Below, piece by piece: positions 47,169-57,322 of a stretch of DNA of 64,000 nucleotides (the first letter of the stretch is position 1; each line of letters begins with the position of its first letter). The stretch is taken from the NCBI GenBank assembly GCA_947169235.1, contig CAMVOY010000003.1, positions 1-64,000 on the forward strand, given 5' to 3'. This DNA is from an uncultured Lachnospiraceae bacterium. GTDB lineage: Bacteria; Bacillota; Clostridia; Lachnospirales; Lachnospiraceae. Both the position numbers and the translations under genes were made by a program. The notes beneath the pieces were generated by a model, which saw only the letters and a program-made list of their open reading frames with translations, did not search any database and was not told the DNA's origin.

Positions 47169-48083
47169 ATGGGATTTCTGACAGTCGTTCAGCAGATGGG
47201 TGTGATCGCGGTACTGGTTGCCATAGGTGTTTTCGTTGGAAAACGCGGTATCGTCGACAATATGTCATCAAAGAGCATTTCGACAATAGTCGTGGATATA
47301 TGTAATCCCGCGCTGATGCTCACAAGTGTATTGGGCGGAAGTATCACCGCCGACCATACGGAACTACTCACGGCAGGTGCCGTTGCTGTGATATTCTACG
47401 CTGTTTTAGTCATTATCGGCTTCGTTCTTCCGGCATTACTGAGGATAGAGACCGATAAGCGACGTTTCTATAACATGATGTGCATCTATACGAATGTCGG
47501 ATTCATCGGAATCCCCGTTGCTCATGCAGTCCTTCCTCCCGACGGGATGCTCTGCGTGTTGGTCTGCAACGTGATGTACAGCCTGCTGTTTTACACTCAC
47601 GGAGTAGCTGTTCTCAGCGGAAACAAAGAAAAGATCAGTCCTTTAAAAATACTCAGCCCCGGCACGATAGCAGCTGTTCTCAGCATACTTATCGTATGGT
47701 TCCGCATATCATTACCTGAGGCCGTAAACGAGACCATATCCTACGTCGGGGGTGCTACTGTTTTTCTGTCAATGATGTTACTCGGCGTATCCATCGCGAG
47801 ATCAGGACTGCTTGAAGGTATAAAAAGCGTTAAGCTCTGGCTTTTTATCCTTATCAGGATGATCGCACTTCCGGCACTTCTGGCCGTTATTTTAAAGCTT
47901 ATGAACCTCGATCCGGTGATCACGGCCGGAATGTGTTTGATGGCGGCGATGCCCGTGGGCAATCTCCCCCTGATCCAGGCAGAAAAAACAGGAGAGGACA
48001 CGACCATCCTCTCCCGTGCTATCGCTGTAACTACTGCTGTTTCCATGATCACTATCACGGTATTTATGGTGGTTTTGGCTTAA
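47169..48083 (+). CDS. AEC (auxin efflux carrier) family transporter
   Basis: 'YTNVGFIGIPVAHAVL', 'AAMPVGNLPLIQAEKTGED' and TM pattern. Confidence 0.87.
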   Translation: MGFLTVVQQMGVIAVLVAIGVFVGKRGIVDNMSSKSISTIVVDICNPALMLTSVLGGSITADHTELLTAGAVAVIFYAVLVIIGFVLPALLRIETDKRRFYNMMCIYTNVGFIGIPVAHAVLPPDGMLCVLVCNVMYSLLFYTHGVAVLSGNKEKISPLKILSPGTIAAVLSILIVWFRISLPEAVNETISYVGGATVFLSMMLLGVSIARSGLLEGIKSVKLWLFILIRMIALPALLAVILKLMNLDPVITAGMCLMAAMPVGNLPLIQAEKTGEDTTILSRAIAVTTAVSMITITVFMVVLA

Positions 48084-48087
48084 GAGC

Positions 48088-49395
48088 TTACCTGATCACC
48101 TCATAGATCAGTTTGGGAAGCTCCGGTTTTTCGGCCTCAATTCGGTATGCTCCGCTCTTTAAATGCTTTAGAGCTGTCTCAAGCTTTTCCTCGGATCCTG
48201 CATAAAGGGTCGCTATCACATCACCTTCCGATACCTGATCGCCGAGCTTGTTTTTCATTATGATGCCGGCACTCATATCCAGCACATCATCCTTTTTCGC
48301 ACGGCCCGCCCCGAGCATGCCCGCTGCCAGACCGAAATCCATCGTATTGATCCACGAGATATATCCCGACTTCTCTGCCAAAAGCTCACATGTGCAGGGC
48401 GCCTTGGGGAACTTCTCCGGGTTTTCTATGTATGACAGATCACCGCCCTGATTCTCCACAACCTCTTTGAACTTCTCCCATGCAGAACCGTCAGCGATCT
48501 TTTCCTTCGCCATCTCTACACCCTGTTCGTATGTCACTTCGTCTTTGGCCAGTGATATCATCATCCCAGCCAGAGCATAACATATCTCCTTTAGATCCTC
48601 AGGTCCATCACCATGCAGCATTGCTATGGCTTCCTTGACCTCTAAGTTATTTCCTATCGCATATCCAAGCGGTTCGTTCATATCGGTGAGCATAGCCACT
48701 GTTTCCTTGCCAGCTCCGTTTCCGATCGCGACCATACGCTTTGCGAGCTCTTTCGCACGGTCATACTCCTGCATAAAAGCGCCCGACCCGACAGTCACAT
48801 CAAGAACTATCTTATCCGCGCCTGCCGCGAGCTTTTTATTCATAATGGAGGATGCGATAAGCGGTATACTCTCAACCGTTCCCGTCACATCTCTAAGTGC
48901 GTATAGTGCCTTGTCTGCGGGTGCGAGATCACCCGACTGCCCTACCAAAGAGATCCCGTGCTCTCTGACTGCTTTGAAAAATGTCTCCATACTGAGCGCT
49001 GTTTCATACCCGGGGATTGACTCCCATTTGTCAACCGTTCCTCCCGTAAAGCCCAGTCCCCTGCCGCTCATTTTTGCGACCGGGATTCCGCAGGCCGCCA
49101 CGATAGGGCCGATGATAAGAGTCGTCTTGTCCCCGACTCCGCCTGTGGAGTGCTTGTCAACCTTAACTCCCGGTATGGATGACAGATCGACGATATCTCC
49201 GGAATCCCTCATCGCGAGAGTCATGGTCGTGAGCTCTCTGTCACTCATTCCATTAAAAAAAACAGCCATCAGCATTGATGACATCTGGTAATCAGGGATG
49301 GCTCCCGAGACATAATCCGAGATCATCTCGCGGATCTCCTCATCGGAAAGCTCTCCTCCTTCGCGTTTTTTGCAAATCAGGTCGACAAATCGCAT
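48088..49395 (-). CDS. deoA: Pyrimidine-nucleoside / thymidine phosphorylase
   Basis: 'DKHSTGGVGDKTTLIIGPIVAACGIPVAKMSGRGLGFTGGTVDKWESIPG'; start MRFVDLICKKREG after GGAGGG. Confidence 0.92.
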   Translation of the reverse strand: MRFVDLICKKREGGELSDEEIREMISDYVSGAIPDYQMSSMLMAVFFNGMSDRELTTMTLAMRDSGDIVDLSSIPGVKVDKHSTGGVGDKTTLIIGPIVAACGIPVAKMSGRGLGFTGGTVDKWESIPGYETALSMETFFKAVREHGISLVGQSGDLAPADKALYALRDVTGTVESIPLIASSIMNKKLAAGADKIVLDVTVGSGAFMQEYDRAKELAKRMVAIGNGAGKETVAMLTDMNEPLGYAIGNNLEVKEAIAMLHGDGPEDLKEICYALAGMMISLAKDEVTYEQGVEMAKEKIADGSAWEKFKEVVENQGGDLSYIENPEKFPKAPCTCELLAEKSGYISWINTMDFGLAAGMLGAGRAKKDDVLDMSAGIIMKNKLGDQVSEGDVIATLYAGSEEKLETALKHLKSGAYRIEAEKPELPKLIYEVIR

Positions 49396-49405
49396 AATAT
49401 CCCTC

Positions 49406-50419
49406 CTAGTTAAACCCAAATATCTTCTGTGCCAGCGTATACACGAGCTTGATGAAACCGTTGCCGGCGGCGGAACGGCGCTGCGCCAGCTTCATCCACG
49501 TTCTTTTGTTTACGAGCTTATACATATCAGGTTTTGCCTTCAGATAATCCCACAGCTCGTCGCGTTTCCTAAGGCTTTCCGGCGTTCCGATCTTGACCAG
49601 AAGCGCGGTCGAGACCAAAAGGATCATATCCAGATATTTCACCATGTAGTTTTGAAGCGGCTCATTATCTATCTTCGTCAGATCATATGCATCGATCATC
49701 AGCTTGTTCACCCTTATCTGCTGATCGATCCTTGAGATCATCACTTTTTCATTTACACTCTGGTCCTCGCGGCCGATGTAATAACGGTACATATCCACAT
49801 CAAGATAGTACATGGTCTTTACATAAGGCAGCGGATTGTATACAAAAAGATTGTCTACATAAAATGTATGCTCAGGGAGATTCAGGCCACTGTTTCTGAG
49901 CATCTTTGTGCGGTAGATAGCCGCATGCATAAGAATATTCTGCGACATCGCAAAGTGCTTACAGTGCTTCCAGGTAAACACCTTTCCGACCGGCATCACA
50001 TTTGAATAGCTTATGGATTTTGATTTATTTTCACTGACTTTTTCATAGACATAATTAACCAAAAACAGATCGACCTGTTTTCGATCATCAGTGAGGTCTC
50101 GAAGTACCTCGAGCACCTGTAAAAATGCCTCTCTGTCGAACCAGTCATCCGAATCAAGCACCTTAAAATAACGGCCGAGGGCAGACGAAAGACCTGTGTT
50201 GACCGCACCGCCATGGCCCTTGTTTTCCTGATGGATAACACGGATTATATCGGGATATTTTTCATGGTACTCGTCTGCTATCTTCGGAGTCTCATCAGTC
50301 GATCCGTCATCGACCAGGATGATCTCGATATCCTCGCCGCCGACCAGTGCTGTCTTGATAGCATGATCCATATACTTTGCCGAATTATAGCAAGGTATCA
50401 CTATAGTCATTAGCTTCAT
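49406..50419 (-). CDS. Glycosyltransferase family 2
   Basis: 'TIVIPCYNSAKYMDHAI', 'ILVDDGSTDETPKIADEY', 'NKGHGGAVNTGLSSALGRYFKVLDSDDWFD'. Confidence 0.92.
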   Translation of the reverse strand: MKLMTIVIPCYNSAKYMDHAIKTALVGGEDIEIILVDDGSTDETPKIADEYHEKYPDIIRVIHQENKGHGGAVNTGLSSALGRYFKVLDSDDWFDREAFLQVLEVLRDLTDDRKQVDLFLVNYVYEKVSENKSKSISYSNVMPVGKVFTWKHCKHFAMSQNILMHAAIYRTKMLRNSGLNLPEHTFYVDNLFVYNPLPYVKTMYYLDVDMYRYYIGREDQSVNEKVMISRIDQQIRVNKLMIDAYDLTKIDNEPLQNYMVKYLDMILLVSTALLVKIGTPESLRKRDELWDYLKAKPDMYKLVNKRTWMKLAQRRSAAGNGFIKLVYTLAQKIFGFN

Positions 50420-50485
50420 ATCCTGCAGCCTCCATCATAGTTTATCAGGCATTACAGCCATTCTCCGTCCCGTACATCGGATGGT

Positions 50486-51646
50486 CTATTCGTCCATCAG
50501 CTCCGCTGCCACATCAAGTGCACGATCCACGATCGCATCGATGTTGTAATACTTATACTCGGCAAGTCTTCCCAGGAGCGTCAGACCGCAGTCATCCGCC
50601 AGCTTTTTATACTTACCGTAAAGAGCGTCATTTTCGGGATTGTTTATCGCATAATAAGGTATCTCACCGTCCGCTCCCGTATAGGCAAACGGATACTCGC
50701 GAACGATGGTCGTACCCTTTTTATCCATCTCATCCGTGAGGTATTTGAACTCGGTTATACGCGTAAAATCCTCACTTACCGTGTAATTCACCACACCATG
50801 ACTCTGATATACATCCTTGTCAAAGTGTTCAAAATCAAATCTTAGAGACCTGTAAGGAAGCCTTCCAAACCTGCAACCGAAAAGCTCATCGATCGCACCG
50901 GTAAAGATCACCTTGCCATCAAACAACTCTCCCTTCCAATGGATCGGCGTATCGGAATCCGGATCAAACTCCAAAAGATCTGTCGCATCCGTAGACAGCT
51001 TTACCTTTATCCCCGGATGATCCAAAAGCTTTTCAAACAAAGCGGTATAACCGTCACGCGGCATCCCCTGATACGTATCCTGGAAATACCTGTTATCATC
51101 AGACAATACCACCGGTACTCGACCTGACACCGCGGGATCTATCTCCTCGGGAGACTTGCCCCACTGCTTCATGGTATATTTCAGAAAAATATTCTCATAG
51201 ACGTAATCTGCTATCTTTTTCAGTCTCGGATCGTTATCTTTTTTAAGGTTTAATATCGGCACTCTCGCACCCTCGCCGAACCGCTCCGTAAGAAGCTTTG
51301 ACAGCTCCTCCGCTTCATCTCCGAAAACCATTTTTAAAGTGTTCAGATTGAACGGGACCGGGATCTCACTATCCCCAACCTTCGCCACAACCTCATGACG
51401 ATAATCAAACCACTCGGTAAAGCGTGATAGATAATTATAGACTCTTTCGATATTTGTGTGGAAAATGTGCGGACCGTACTTATGGATCAGGATCCCATGC
51501 TCATCCGCAACATCATAACAATTACCTCCGATATGGTCGCGCGAATCCAGCACCAGAACCTGCTCTCCGCCATGCTCTGCAAGCTCCCTGGCGACAACCG
51601 CTCCGGCAAATCCCGCACCGATAACTATCGAATCGTAATCGCTCAT
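50486..51646 (-). CDS. glf: UDP-galactopyranose mutase
   Basis: 'SIVIGAGFAGAVVARELAEHGG', 'DHIGGNCYDVADEHGILIHKYGPHIFHTN', 'YTMKQWGKSPEEID', 'REYPFAYTG', 'LLGRLAEYKYYNID'. Confidence 0.95.
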   Translation of the reverse strand: MSDYDSIVIGAGFAGAVVARELAEHGGEQVLVLDSRDHIGGNCYDVADEHGILIHKYGPHIFHTNIERVYNYLSRFTEWFDYRHEVVAKVGDSEIPVPFNLNTLKMVFGDEAEELSKLLTERFGEGARVPILNLKKDNDPRLKKIADYVYENIFLKYTMKQWGKSPEEIDPAVSGRVPVVLSDDNRYFQDTYQGMPRDGYTALFEKLLDHPGIKVKLSTDATDLLEFDPDSDTPIHWKGELFDGKVIFTGAIDELFGCRFGRLPYRSLRFDFEHFDKDVYQSHGVVNYTVSEDFTRITEFKYLTDEMDKKGTTIVREYPFAYTGADGEIPYYAINNPENDALYGKYKKLADDCGLTLLGRLAEYKYYNIDAIVDRALDVAAELMDE

Positions 51647-51678
51647 ATTTCGCCCTCCATATACCCAATAATTGTAGC

Positions 51679-51709
51679 AAAAAAGCCTCGCTTTCGCAAG
51701 GCTTTTTTT
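51679..51709. terminator. Rho-independent terminator
   Basis: AAAAAAGCCTCGC-TTTC-GCAAGGCTTTTTTT, usable on both strands. Confidence 0.75.
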
Positions 51710-51731
51710 GATACAGGGATTTATTCATGGA

Positions 51732-53414
51732 TTATTCTGTCTTTTTTCTTTTGCGAATGTAAACTGCTGTTCCGGCACCCACACCGACAACGACTACTAC
51801 CAGAAGGATGATCCAAACCATGGAAGACTCACCAAATACCGATCCGGTCGTTTCTTCCGCAGCCGGCTCCTGTGCTTCTTCTGCTGCCGGATCCTGCGTC
51901 TCTGTGACCTCAGCAGCCTCTGCTGTAGGTTCAGCCTCTTCAGCTTCTGTCTCTGCTACCGTATCCTCAACCGGTTCCGGAGTTGGCTCTTCAACCGTTT
52001 CTTCATTTGCGGCAAAAGGATAGCCACCCGATATCATCATATCCTCATCAAAGGTTTCAAAAACAGCACTATCTAAAAACTCACATTTATCGTAACTGCC
52101 TTTCTTTTCATTTCTTACCACGGCATCCGCACCATCTACACCGGTCAGTGCGTAGGAATTGGTGATCTGACCTTCATTGCATCCAACCAAAGCAGCCCTG
52201 CAATCTCCCTTTACACTTACCTTCGCGTAGCATCTCTGTATACGGCCTTTATCATTATTGTCTCCGCATACTCCGCCTATATCCTCATCACCCTTTACGG
52301 AGCCCTCGGCGTAACAATCCTCTACCGTGCCCTCATTCAATCCGACGACACCACCAACGTTTCCGCCATCAACCTTTGCCTCAACCTTACTTACACAACC
52401 CCTGACTGTCCCTTCGTTTTTGCCGACAATTCCTCCGGCATCATCGATATTTGCGCTTTTCATGGATCCCGCATCCTCTTTGATCCCAACATCTGCACGA
52501 CAGTATTCTACCGTTCCTTTGCTATGTCCGACGATTCCACCGACATGATCATCATCTGCTTTAATATCTATACCCGTGCACACACAGTATCTCACGATCG
52601 ATCCCCCGGTACAGAAACCTGCAATGCCACCCTTGCTGTTTTTCCCTGTAAGGCTGTTGGCCTGAATCCCTGAACCTCCGCTGAACGCTTCTGTCGATAC
52701 ATTCAGATTTGTAAAGGTACAATGATCTATGGTTCCACCCTCACATCTGCCTACGATACCTCCTCCGTCATTCTCGGTCAGATTGTAGATATTGGCGTGA
52801 GCGATACAATTGGAGATGGTTCCTCCTTCCATCCATCCTATGAGAGCTCCGACTCTTGACTCGCCCTCAATCTCAGCCAATACACCAAGATTTTTTATCG
52901 TAGCATTTTTAGTATATCCAAAAACACCGGCTCCGTCTCTGGTATCCGTCGGACTGATATACTGGATCCAATGCTTCTGTCCGTCAAATGTTCCTTTGAA
53001 CGGATCCTTTACAGTGCTCCTAAGAAGTCGGCTCTTATACTCCCCTACCCTTGGAGAAGACCCATTGTCTCCTACAAGAATATCGTTTTCCAGATAAACG
53101 GTTTTTCCTTCAAACGTGTTTCCATCGTTCACCAGTTTGGCAAAATAGTTAAACTCAGCAGTCCAACGGATGTGATACTCCGACGCATTTTTGTTGTCAT
53201 CATACCATTTTTTATCGAACTCGCGAGTACCTGTTTGATGGAAACCTACCAGGTCATTGCGACTGAAATCACATCCCCAGTTATCACTTTCTGCCGCCTT
53301 TGCTTCCTTCACCTCGGGTGTCACACCCTGGATGCGGATACCGCCGCACACGGATGCTGACATCAGTGCCATCGCAAACGTTAATGCTGATACTCTTCTG
53401 ACTATTCTCTTCAT
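51732..53414 (-). CDS. Secreted/surface protein with GLUG-motif repeats, acidic Pro/Glu linker and C-terminal TM anchor
   Basis: Repeated 'GGIVGxxxGTVxxC' motifs; C-terminal 'SMVWIILLVVVVVGVGAGTAVYIRKRKKTE'; start MKRIVRRVSALTF after AGGAGGG. Confidence 0.85.
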   Translation of the reverse strand: MKRIVRRVSALTFAMALMSASVCGGIRIQGVTPEVKEAKAAESDNWGCDFSRNDLVGFHQTGTREFDKKWYDDNKNASEYHIRWTAEFNYFAKLVNDGNTFEGKTVYLENDILVGDNGSSPRVGEYKSRLLRSTVKDPFKGTFDGQKHWIQYISPTDTRDGAGVFGYTKNATIKNLGVLAEIEGESRVGALIGWMEGGTISNCIAHANIYNLTENDGGGIVGRCEGGTIDHCTFTNLNVSTEAFSGGSGIQANSLTGKNSKGGIAGFCTGGSIVRYCVCTGIDIKADDDHVGGIVGHSKGTVEYCRADVGIKEDAGSMKSANIDDAGGIVGKNEGTVRGCVSKVEAKVDGGNVGGVVGLNEGTVEDCYAEGSVKGDEDIGGVCGDNNDKGRIQRCYAKVSVKGDCRAALVGCNEGQITNSYALTGVDGADAVVRNEKKGSYDKCEFLDSAVFETFDEDMMISGGYPFAANEETVEEPTPEPVEDTVAETEAEEAEPTAEAAEVTETQDPAAEEAQEPAAEETTGSVFGESSMVWIILLVVVVVGVGAGTAVYIRKRKKTE

Positions 53415-53533
53415 GGCAAGCCCTCCTATCTGAAAAATCTGCTTATTATGGCCCAAAAAATCCTTTTTTTGAAGTTTATGGACCTATCATAACACACCCT
53501 GCGTTACAAAAGGGTTACAAGCGGGATATTTTT

Positions 53534-53563
53534 TCAAAAAAAAGACGCAGCCATCAGGCTGCG
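53534..53563 (-). terminator. Rho-independent terminator of the Sel1-repeat gene
   Basis: Minus strand CGCAGCC-TGAT-GGCTGCG followed by TCTTTTTTTT. Confidence 0.75.
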
Positions 53564-53576
53564 CCGAAAAATGATC

Positions 53577-54668
53577 TCACTCATTATAGATAGCGTACAT
53601 CTTCACCGCCTCACGATAATAATGATACGCCTTCTTTTTATTCTTCTTGGTTCCTACACCATTGTAGTAGCATGACGCCAGTCTCCACAGCGCATCCGGG
53701 CATCCGTAAGCCCCCGCGCGCAAAAACAGCTTCACCGCTTTTTTATGCGACTGTGTCACTCCCTTACCATTGTAATAGCACATCCCGAGAGCGTAGAGTC
53801 CCCACTCATCCTCTCTGCGGGCTGATTTTTTATACCAGTGGACGGCATTCTTGTAGTCGATATCCACCTGATCAGGCTTTCCGTAAAAACTTCTGTCGCC
53901 AAGCATGCACATCGCGGAAGCCACGCCCGCGTCAGCCGCCTCCTCGTAAAACGAGATCGCCATCTCGACATTTTTCTCGACACCCTCACCCTGCAGATAG
54001 AGGTCTCCGAGTCGCCACAACGCGTCACGACAGCCGAGTCTCGCCGCATCTCTGAAAAATGTCACGGCACGCTCAGTGTTCTGCTCAAGCCCGATCCCGA
54101 GATACGCACAGTCTCCGAGGCGTCTTAACGCCATCGGATTTTCTGTCTTTGCCGCTTCTTTATAAAGGTTCACAGCCTCGACTATATCCGGCTCAACGCC
54201 TTCTCCTGAAAAAAGACAGTCACCGTAGAGCACCTGCGCTGCAGGAAAATGATGTGCCGCCGATCTGCGGTACCAGTATGCCGCCTCCTCGAGATCCTGA
54301 CGGGGACCTGCTACATGATAATAATCATCACCGATAGCATATAGGAGGATCCCCTTCGGTCCGCGGGGTGCATCAAGCCTTCCCATCGCAGCGCCGTAGA
54401 GCTTTTTACATGCTCGTTTTTTTGCGAAACCGAGACAACAAAGAAACCCCATCACACACTGAGCCTTCTCGTCGCTCTCTCTGGCCTGTTTTCTAATGGC
54501 CTTGATAGCCTTCTCCAGCTCCTCGGGGGACAACTCGCCCTTCAGCTCCTTCAACGTCAGAAGCTGTTTACCCGAAACGCCTGTCACTCTTGAAATCTCC
54601 TTGTACAGAGATAATCTTTCCCACTGCATCCTCTGATCATCCGGAATCCCCGTGCACACACCACACAC
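53577..54668 (-). CDS. Sel1-repeat (TPR-like) protein
   Basis: Repeats 'AVNLYKEAAKTENPMALRRLGDCAYLGIGLEQNTERAVTFFRDAARLGCRDALWRLGDLYLQGEGV'; start uncertain. Confidence 0.85.
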   Translation of the reverse strand: MCGVCTGIPDDQRMQWERLSLYKEISRVTGVSGKQLLTLKELKGELSPEELEKAIKAIRKQARESDEKAQCVMGFLCCLGFAKKRACKKLYGAAMGRLDAPRGPKGILLYAIGDDYYHVAGPRQDLEEAAYWYRRSAAHHFPAAQVLYGDCLFSGEGVEPDIVEAVNLYKEAAKTENPMALRRLGDCAYLGIGLEQNTERAVTFFRDAARLGCRDALWRLGDLYLQGEGVEKNVEMAISFYEEAADAGVASAMCMLGDRSFYGKPDQVDIDYKNAVHWYKKSARREDEWGLYALGMCYYNGKGVTQSHKKAVKLFLRAGAYGCPDALWRLASCYYNGVGTKKNKKKAYHYYREAVKMYAIYNE

Positions 54669-54806
54669 GCCGCATTTGCGTAGGATTCCACCCTTCCTGT
54701 AATTCTTACCCCAATACTTTCCATATTATAACTGTAGGAGCCTGTGTTGTCAACGAAAAATCGGACAAATTCGGGCAAAAATGCTCCGTATCCTGCGATT
54801 CATCCC

Positions 54807-54835
54807 TTGAAAAAGTCGCCATATTGATGTATAAT
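54807..54835 (+). promoter_or_regulatory. Sigma-A-type promoter
   Basis: TTGAAA - 17 nt - TATAAT upstream of the 54876 CDS. Confidence 0.65.
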
Positions 54836-54875
54836 ACTGAATACATGATATTATTATAGAAAGGATGGTAACAAA

Positions 54876-56171
54876 ATGAAAACAAAAAGAACTGTAGTTT
54901 CATTGATGCTTGTCCTCGCAATGGTGTTCTCACTGAACATCGCTCCAAAGGTAGCAAGCGCGGACGAGGAAGGCTCACAGGTTCCATGTCTTGTCAGGAT
55001 CGAGGCCCCCTACGAGATCTATTACCCGGAGGACTCATATGTAGCACTCACTGAGGAAGACCTCGCAGATGATTTCGGTATCGGACTTCCTACCGATGGC
55101 TCAGACGCAGCTACGGTAAACGGTGTTCCATGTAAATACACCGCTATTCGCGCTATCGCAAAAGCAGTAAGAGAGCACATCAAGCATCTCAATAACCTTG
55201 ATGATACCAAAGAGTCAAAAGAAGCAGCTAACAAGCTTATGCCGAAGTATATCCAGTATTCTGACGGGTTTATTTCAGCATTCAGTAACGATGGTATCTG
55301 CTTTAATACAGGTGCATATAAGGGAGAAGAGAGCACAGCCATAACCGGAGCAACTGCCGGAACAGTAGTTGCGAACAGTACCAATGATGGTTATTGGGGA
55401 TTATTTGTTGACGGAGCTTACTCCTCCGACAAAGGTGCTAAAGAAAGATTCATCGATGAGGTTCCGGAAACCCTCTGTGAGGTTACGATGTCCTGGATAC
55501 CATATACAGGTCCGAACTATGACTGTACGGGTACCGGAATCGGTGTTATCGAAAGCGAGTACGGTGATGAAAAGAACGGTTTCGAGCTCGCAAGCAAAAA
55601 GACCACCTACAGCGTTAAAAAGATAGACTATGATCCGTCCATCTTCAGCTTCGGAAGCACCGCATCATCCGTATCAGGCGCTTCGGTATCGGTTTTCGAT
55701 GATACAACAGATAAAGAAGTATTCTCGACAACTACCGACGACAAAGGCAAGTTCTCACTGAAAAAGAACTTCGGCCCGGGTAACTACACGATCATCGCCC
55801 GTGAAGAAGCAAAGAACGCAGCAGGAAAGACTTTCAGCAAGATGACCTACACCGAGTACAAGATGGTCCTTACTGAGACACCGGCTACCCCGACCAAGGT
55901 AAAGGCAACAGCAAAGAAGAACAAGGTCATCGTAACATGGAAGACTAAGGACGATGTAAGCAATTACCATGAGGTATACTACTCTACCAAGAAAAACGGT
56001 AAGTACAGACTCGCAAAGAGCGTGACCGGAAATAAGGCGACCTTCAAAAAAGCCAAGGGCATTAAGTATGTAAAGGTAGTTCATTTCTTCCGTTACTATT
56101 ACGGACCGGAGAACACCGATCATGTCAGAGACCTCTATGGTAAGTTCAGTAAGCCTGTAAAGATCAAATAA
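54876..56171 (+). CDS. Secreted multidomain protein (N-terminal DUF4430-like region, carboxypeptidase-regulatory-like and Fn3-like C-terminus)
   Basis: Signal peptide 'MKTKRTVVSLMLVLAMVFSLNIAPKVASA'; 'GASVSVFDDTTDKEVFSTTTDDKGKFSLKKNFGPGNYTI'; Fn3-like 'PATPTKVKATAKKNKVIVTWK'. Confidence 0.75.
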   Translation: MKTKRTVVSLMLVLAMVFSLNIAPKVASADEEGSQVPCLVRIEAPYEIYYPEDSYVALTEEDLADDFGIGLPTDGSDAATVNGVPCKYTAIRAIAKAVREHIKHLNNLDDTKESKEAANKLMPKYIQYSDGFISAFSNDGICFNTGAYKGEESTAITGATAGTVVANSTNDGYWGLFVDGAYSSDKGAKERFIDEVPETLCEVTMSWIPYTGPNYDCTGTGIGVIESEYGDEKNGFELASKKTTYSVKKIDYDPSIFSFGSTASSVSGASVSVFDDTTDKEVFSTTTDDKGKFSLKKNFGPGNYTIIAREEAKNAAGKTFSKMTYTEYKMVLTETPATPTKVKATAKKNKVIVTWKTKDDVSNYHEVYYSTKKNGKYRLAKSVTGNKATFKKAKGIKYVKVVHFFRYYYGPENTDHVRDLYGKFSKPVKIK

Positions 56172-56182
56172 TTCAGTTAAAT

Positions 56183-56221
56183 AAAGAGCCATGCGATTTG
56201 TGTGACGCATGGCTCTTTTTA
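56183..56221 (+). terminator. Rho-independent terminator
   Basis: AAAGAGCCATGCG - loop - CGCATGGCTCTTTTT. Confidence 0.85.
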
Positions 56222-56273
56222 TATGACTGCTTTACCTAAGATCCTATCTGCAGATATCCTGCCCGTTCGTTTT

Positions 56274-57281
56274 TCAGCATTCGCCCGTAAATGATATCTC
56301 GGCAGGCCCCTTCATAAGGACCTCCCCGTTCTCCAGCCAGGTATCATACAGGCTTCCGCCTCTTATCTTTACCTCGACCTCGGTACCACGCTTCACATAG
56401 CCATTGAGAACTGATGCCACAGTCACTGCACACGTCCCCGTACCGCAGCTCATCGTCTCGCCTGTGCCTCGCTCCCACACTCTCATCCTTACGGTGTGAT
56501 CATCTATCACCTCAACAAACTCGGTATTTATCTTTTCCGGAAAGGCGGGGTGATTCTCGAAATACGGACCTATTTTTTCGAGGTCCAAATCATCTATGCC
56601 CTCATCAAACGTTCCCTGACCCTCTTTATCCTTACGAAAAAGAACACAATGCGGGTTACCCATGGAAACACAGGTAACGTTATAATCCCTGCCACCTACA
56701 TTAAGTATTCTCTTCACTACTGCGCCTTTGGGTATATCTTCACACGCATCCGCAGAAGTAGCTCCCATCTCAGCTACCTTCACCGGAATATCCTCAGCTT
56801 TAAGTATCGCCTGCCCCATATTCACTTCAACATATGTGCAGACAGCCTTCTCAGATGCTTTGTCTTTTTCAACAGTGAGCTTAAGTGTCTTGATCCCGCT
56901 TGCCGTCTCAGCCTTGATCTCGCAGGATCCGGTGTTTTCTCCGGTACTTATGATCTCCGGCGGAAGCAGGCGCTTATCAAAAGCGAACTTCGCCACACAT
57001 CTGATGCCGTTTCCGCACATCAGGCCCTCGGATCCGTCAGCGTTAAACATGATCATGCGCACATCCGCTTCGTCTGACGGAGCCACACATATCAGCCCAT
57101 CCGCTCCAATAGAAAAATGCCTGTCGCTGACTCTTACGGCTGCTTTTTCGACATCTTCTCCATCGACTGTAAGCAGTTTTCCACCCGTGTCATACGTAGC
57201 AGGCACACTGTCATCATAACCCTCGAACAGGTTGATATATACATAATCATTTCCCGTTCCGTGCATTTTTACAAACTTCAT
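56274..57281 (-). CDS. dapF: Diaminopimelate epimerase
   Basis: 'MKFVKMHGTGNDYVYI', 'NADGSEGLMCGNGIRCVAKF', 'VSMGNPHCVLF', 'RVWERGTGETMSCGTGTCAV'. Confidence 0.96.
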   Translation of the reverse strand: MKFVKMHGTGNDYVYINLFEGYDDSVPATYDTGGKLLTVDGEDVEKAAVRVSDRHFSIGADGLICVAPSDEADVRMIMFNADGSEGLMCGNGIRCVAKFAFDKRLLPPEIISTGENTGSCEIKAETASGIKTLKLTVEKDKASEKAVCTYVEVNMGQAILKAEDIPVKVAEMGATSADACEDIPKGAVVKRILNVGGRDYNVTCVSMGNPHCVLFRKDKEGQGTFDEGIDDLDLEKIGPYFENHPAFPEKINTEFVEVIDDHTVRMRVWERGTGETMSCGTGTCAVTVASVLNGYVKRGTEVEVKIRGGSLYDTWLENGEVLMKGPAEISFTGEC

Positions 57282-57322
57282 TCTTCACTCCCCTCCGTTC
57301 CCCCGCTGTTTCTCGCATAGAC

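Noticed and set aside
48626-49291. 221-aa plus-strand ORF
   Set aside because: Antisense to the pyrimidine-nucleoside phosphorylase gene; Ser/Pro-rich shadow translation
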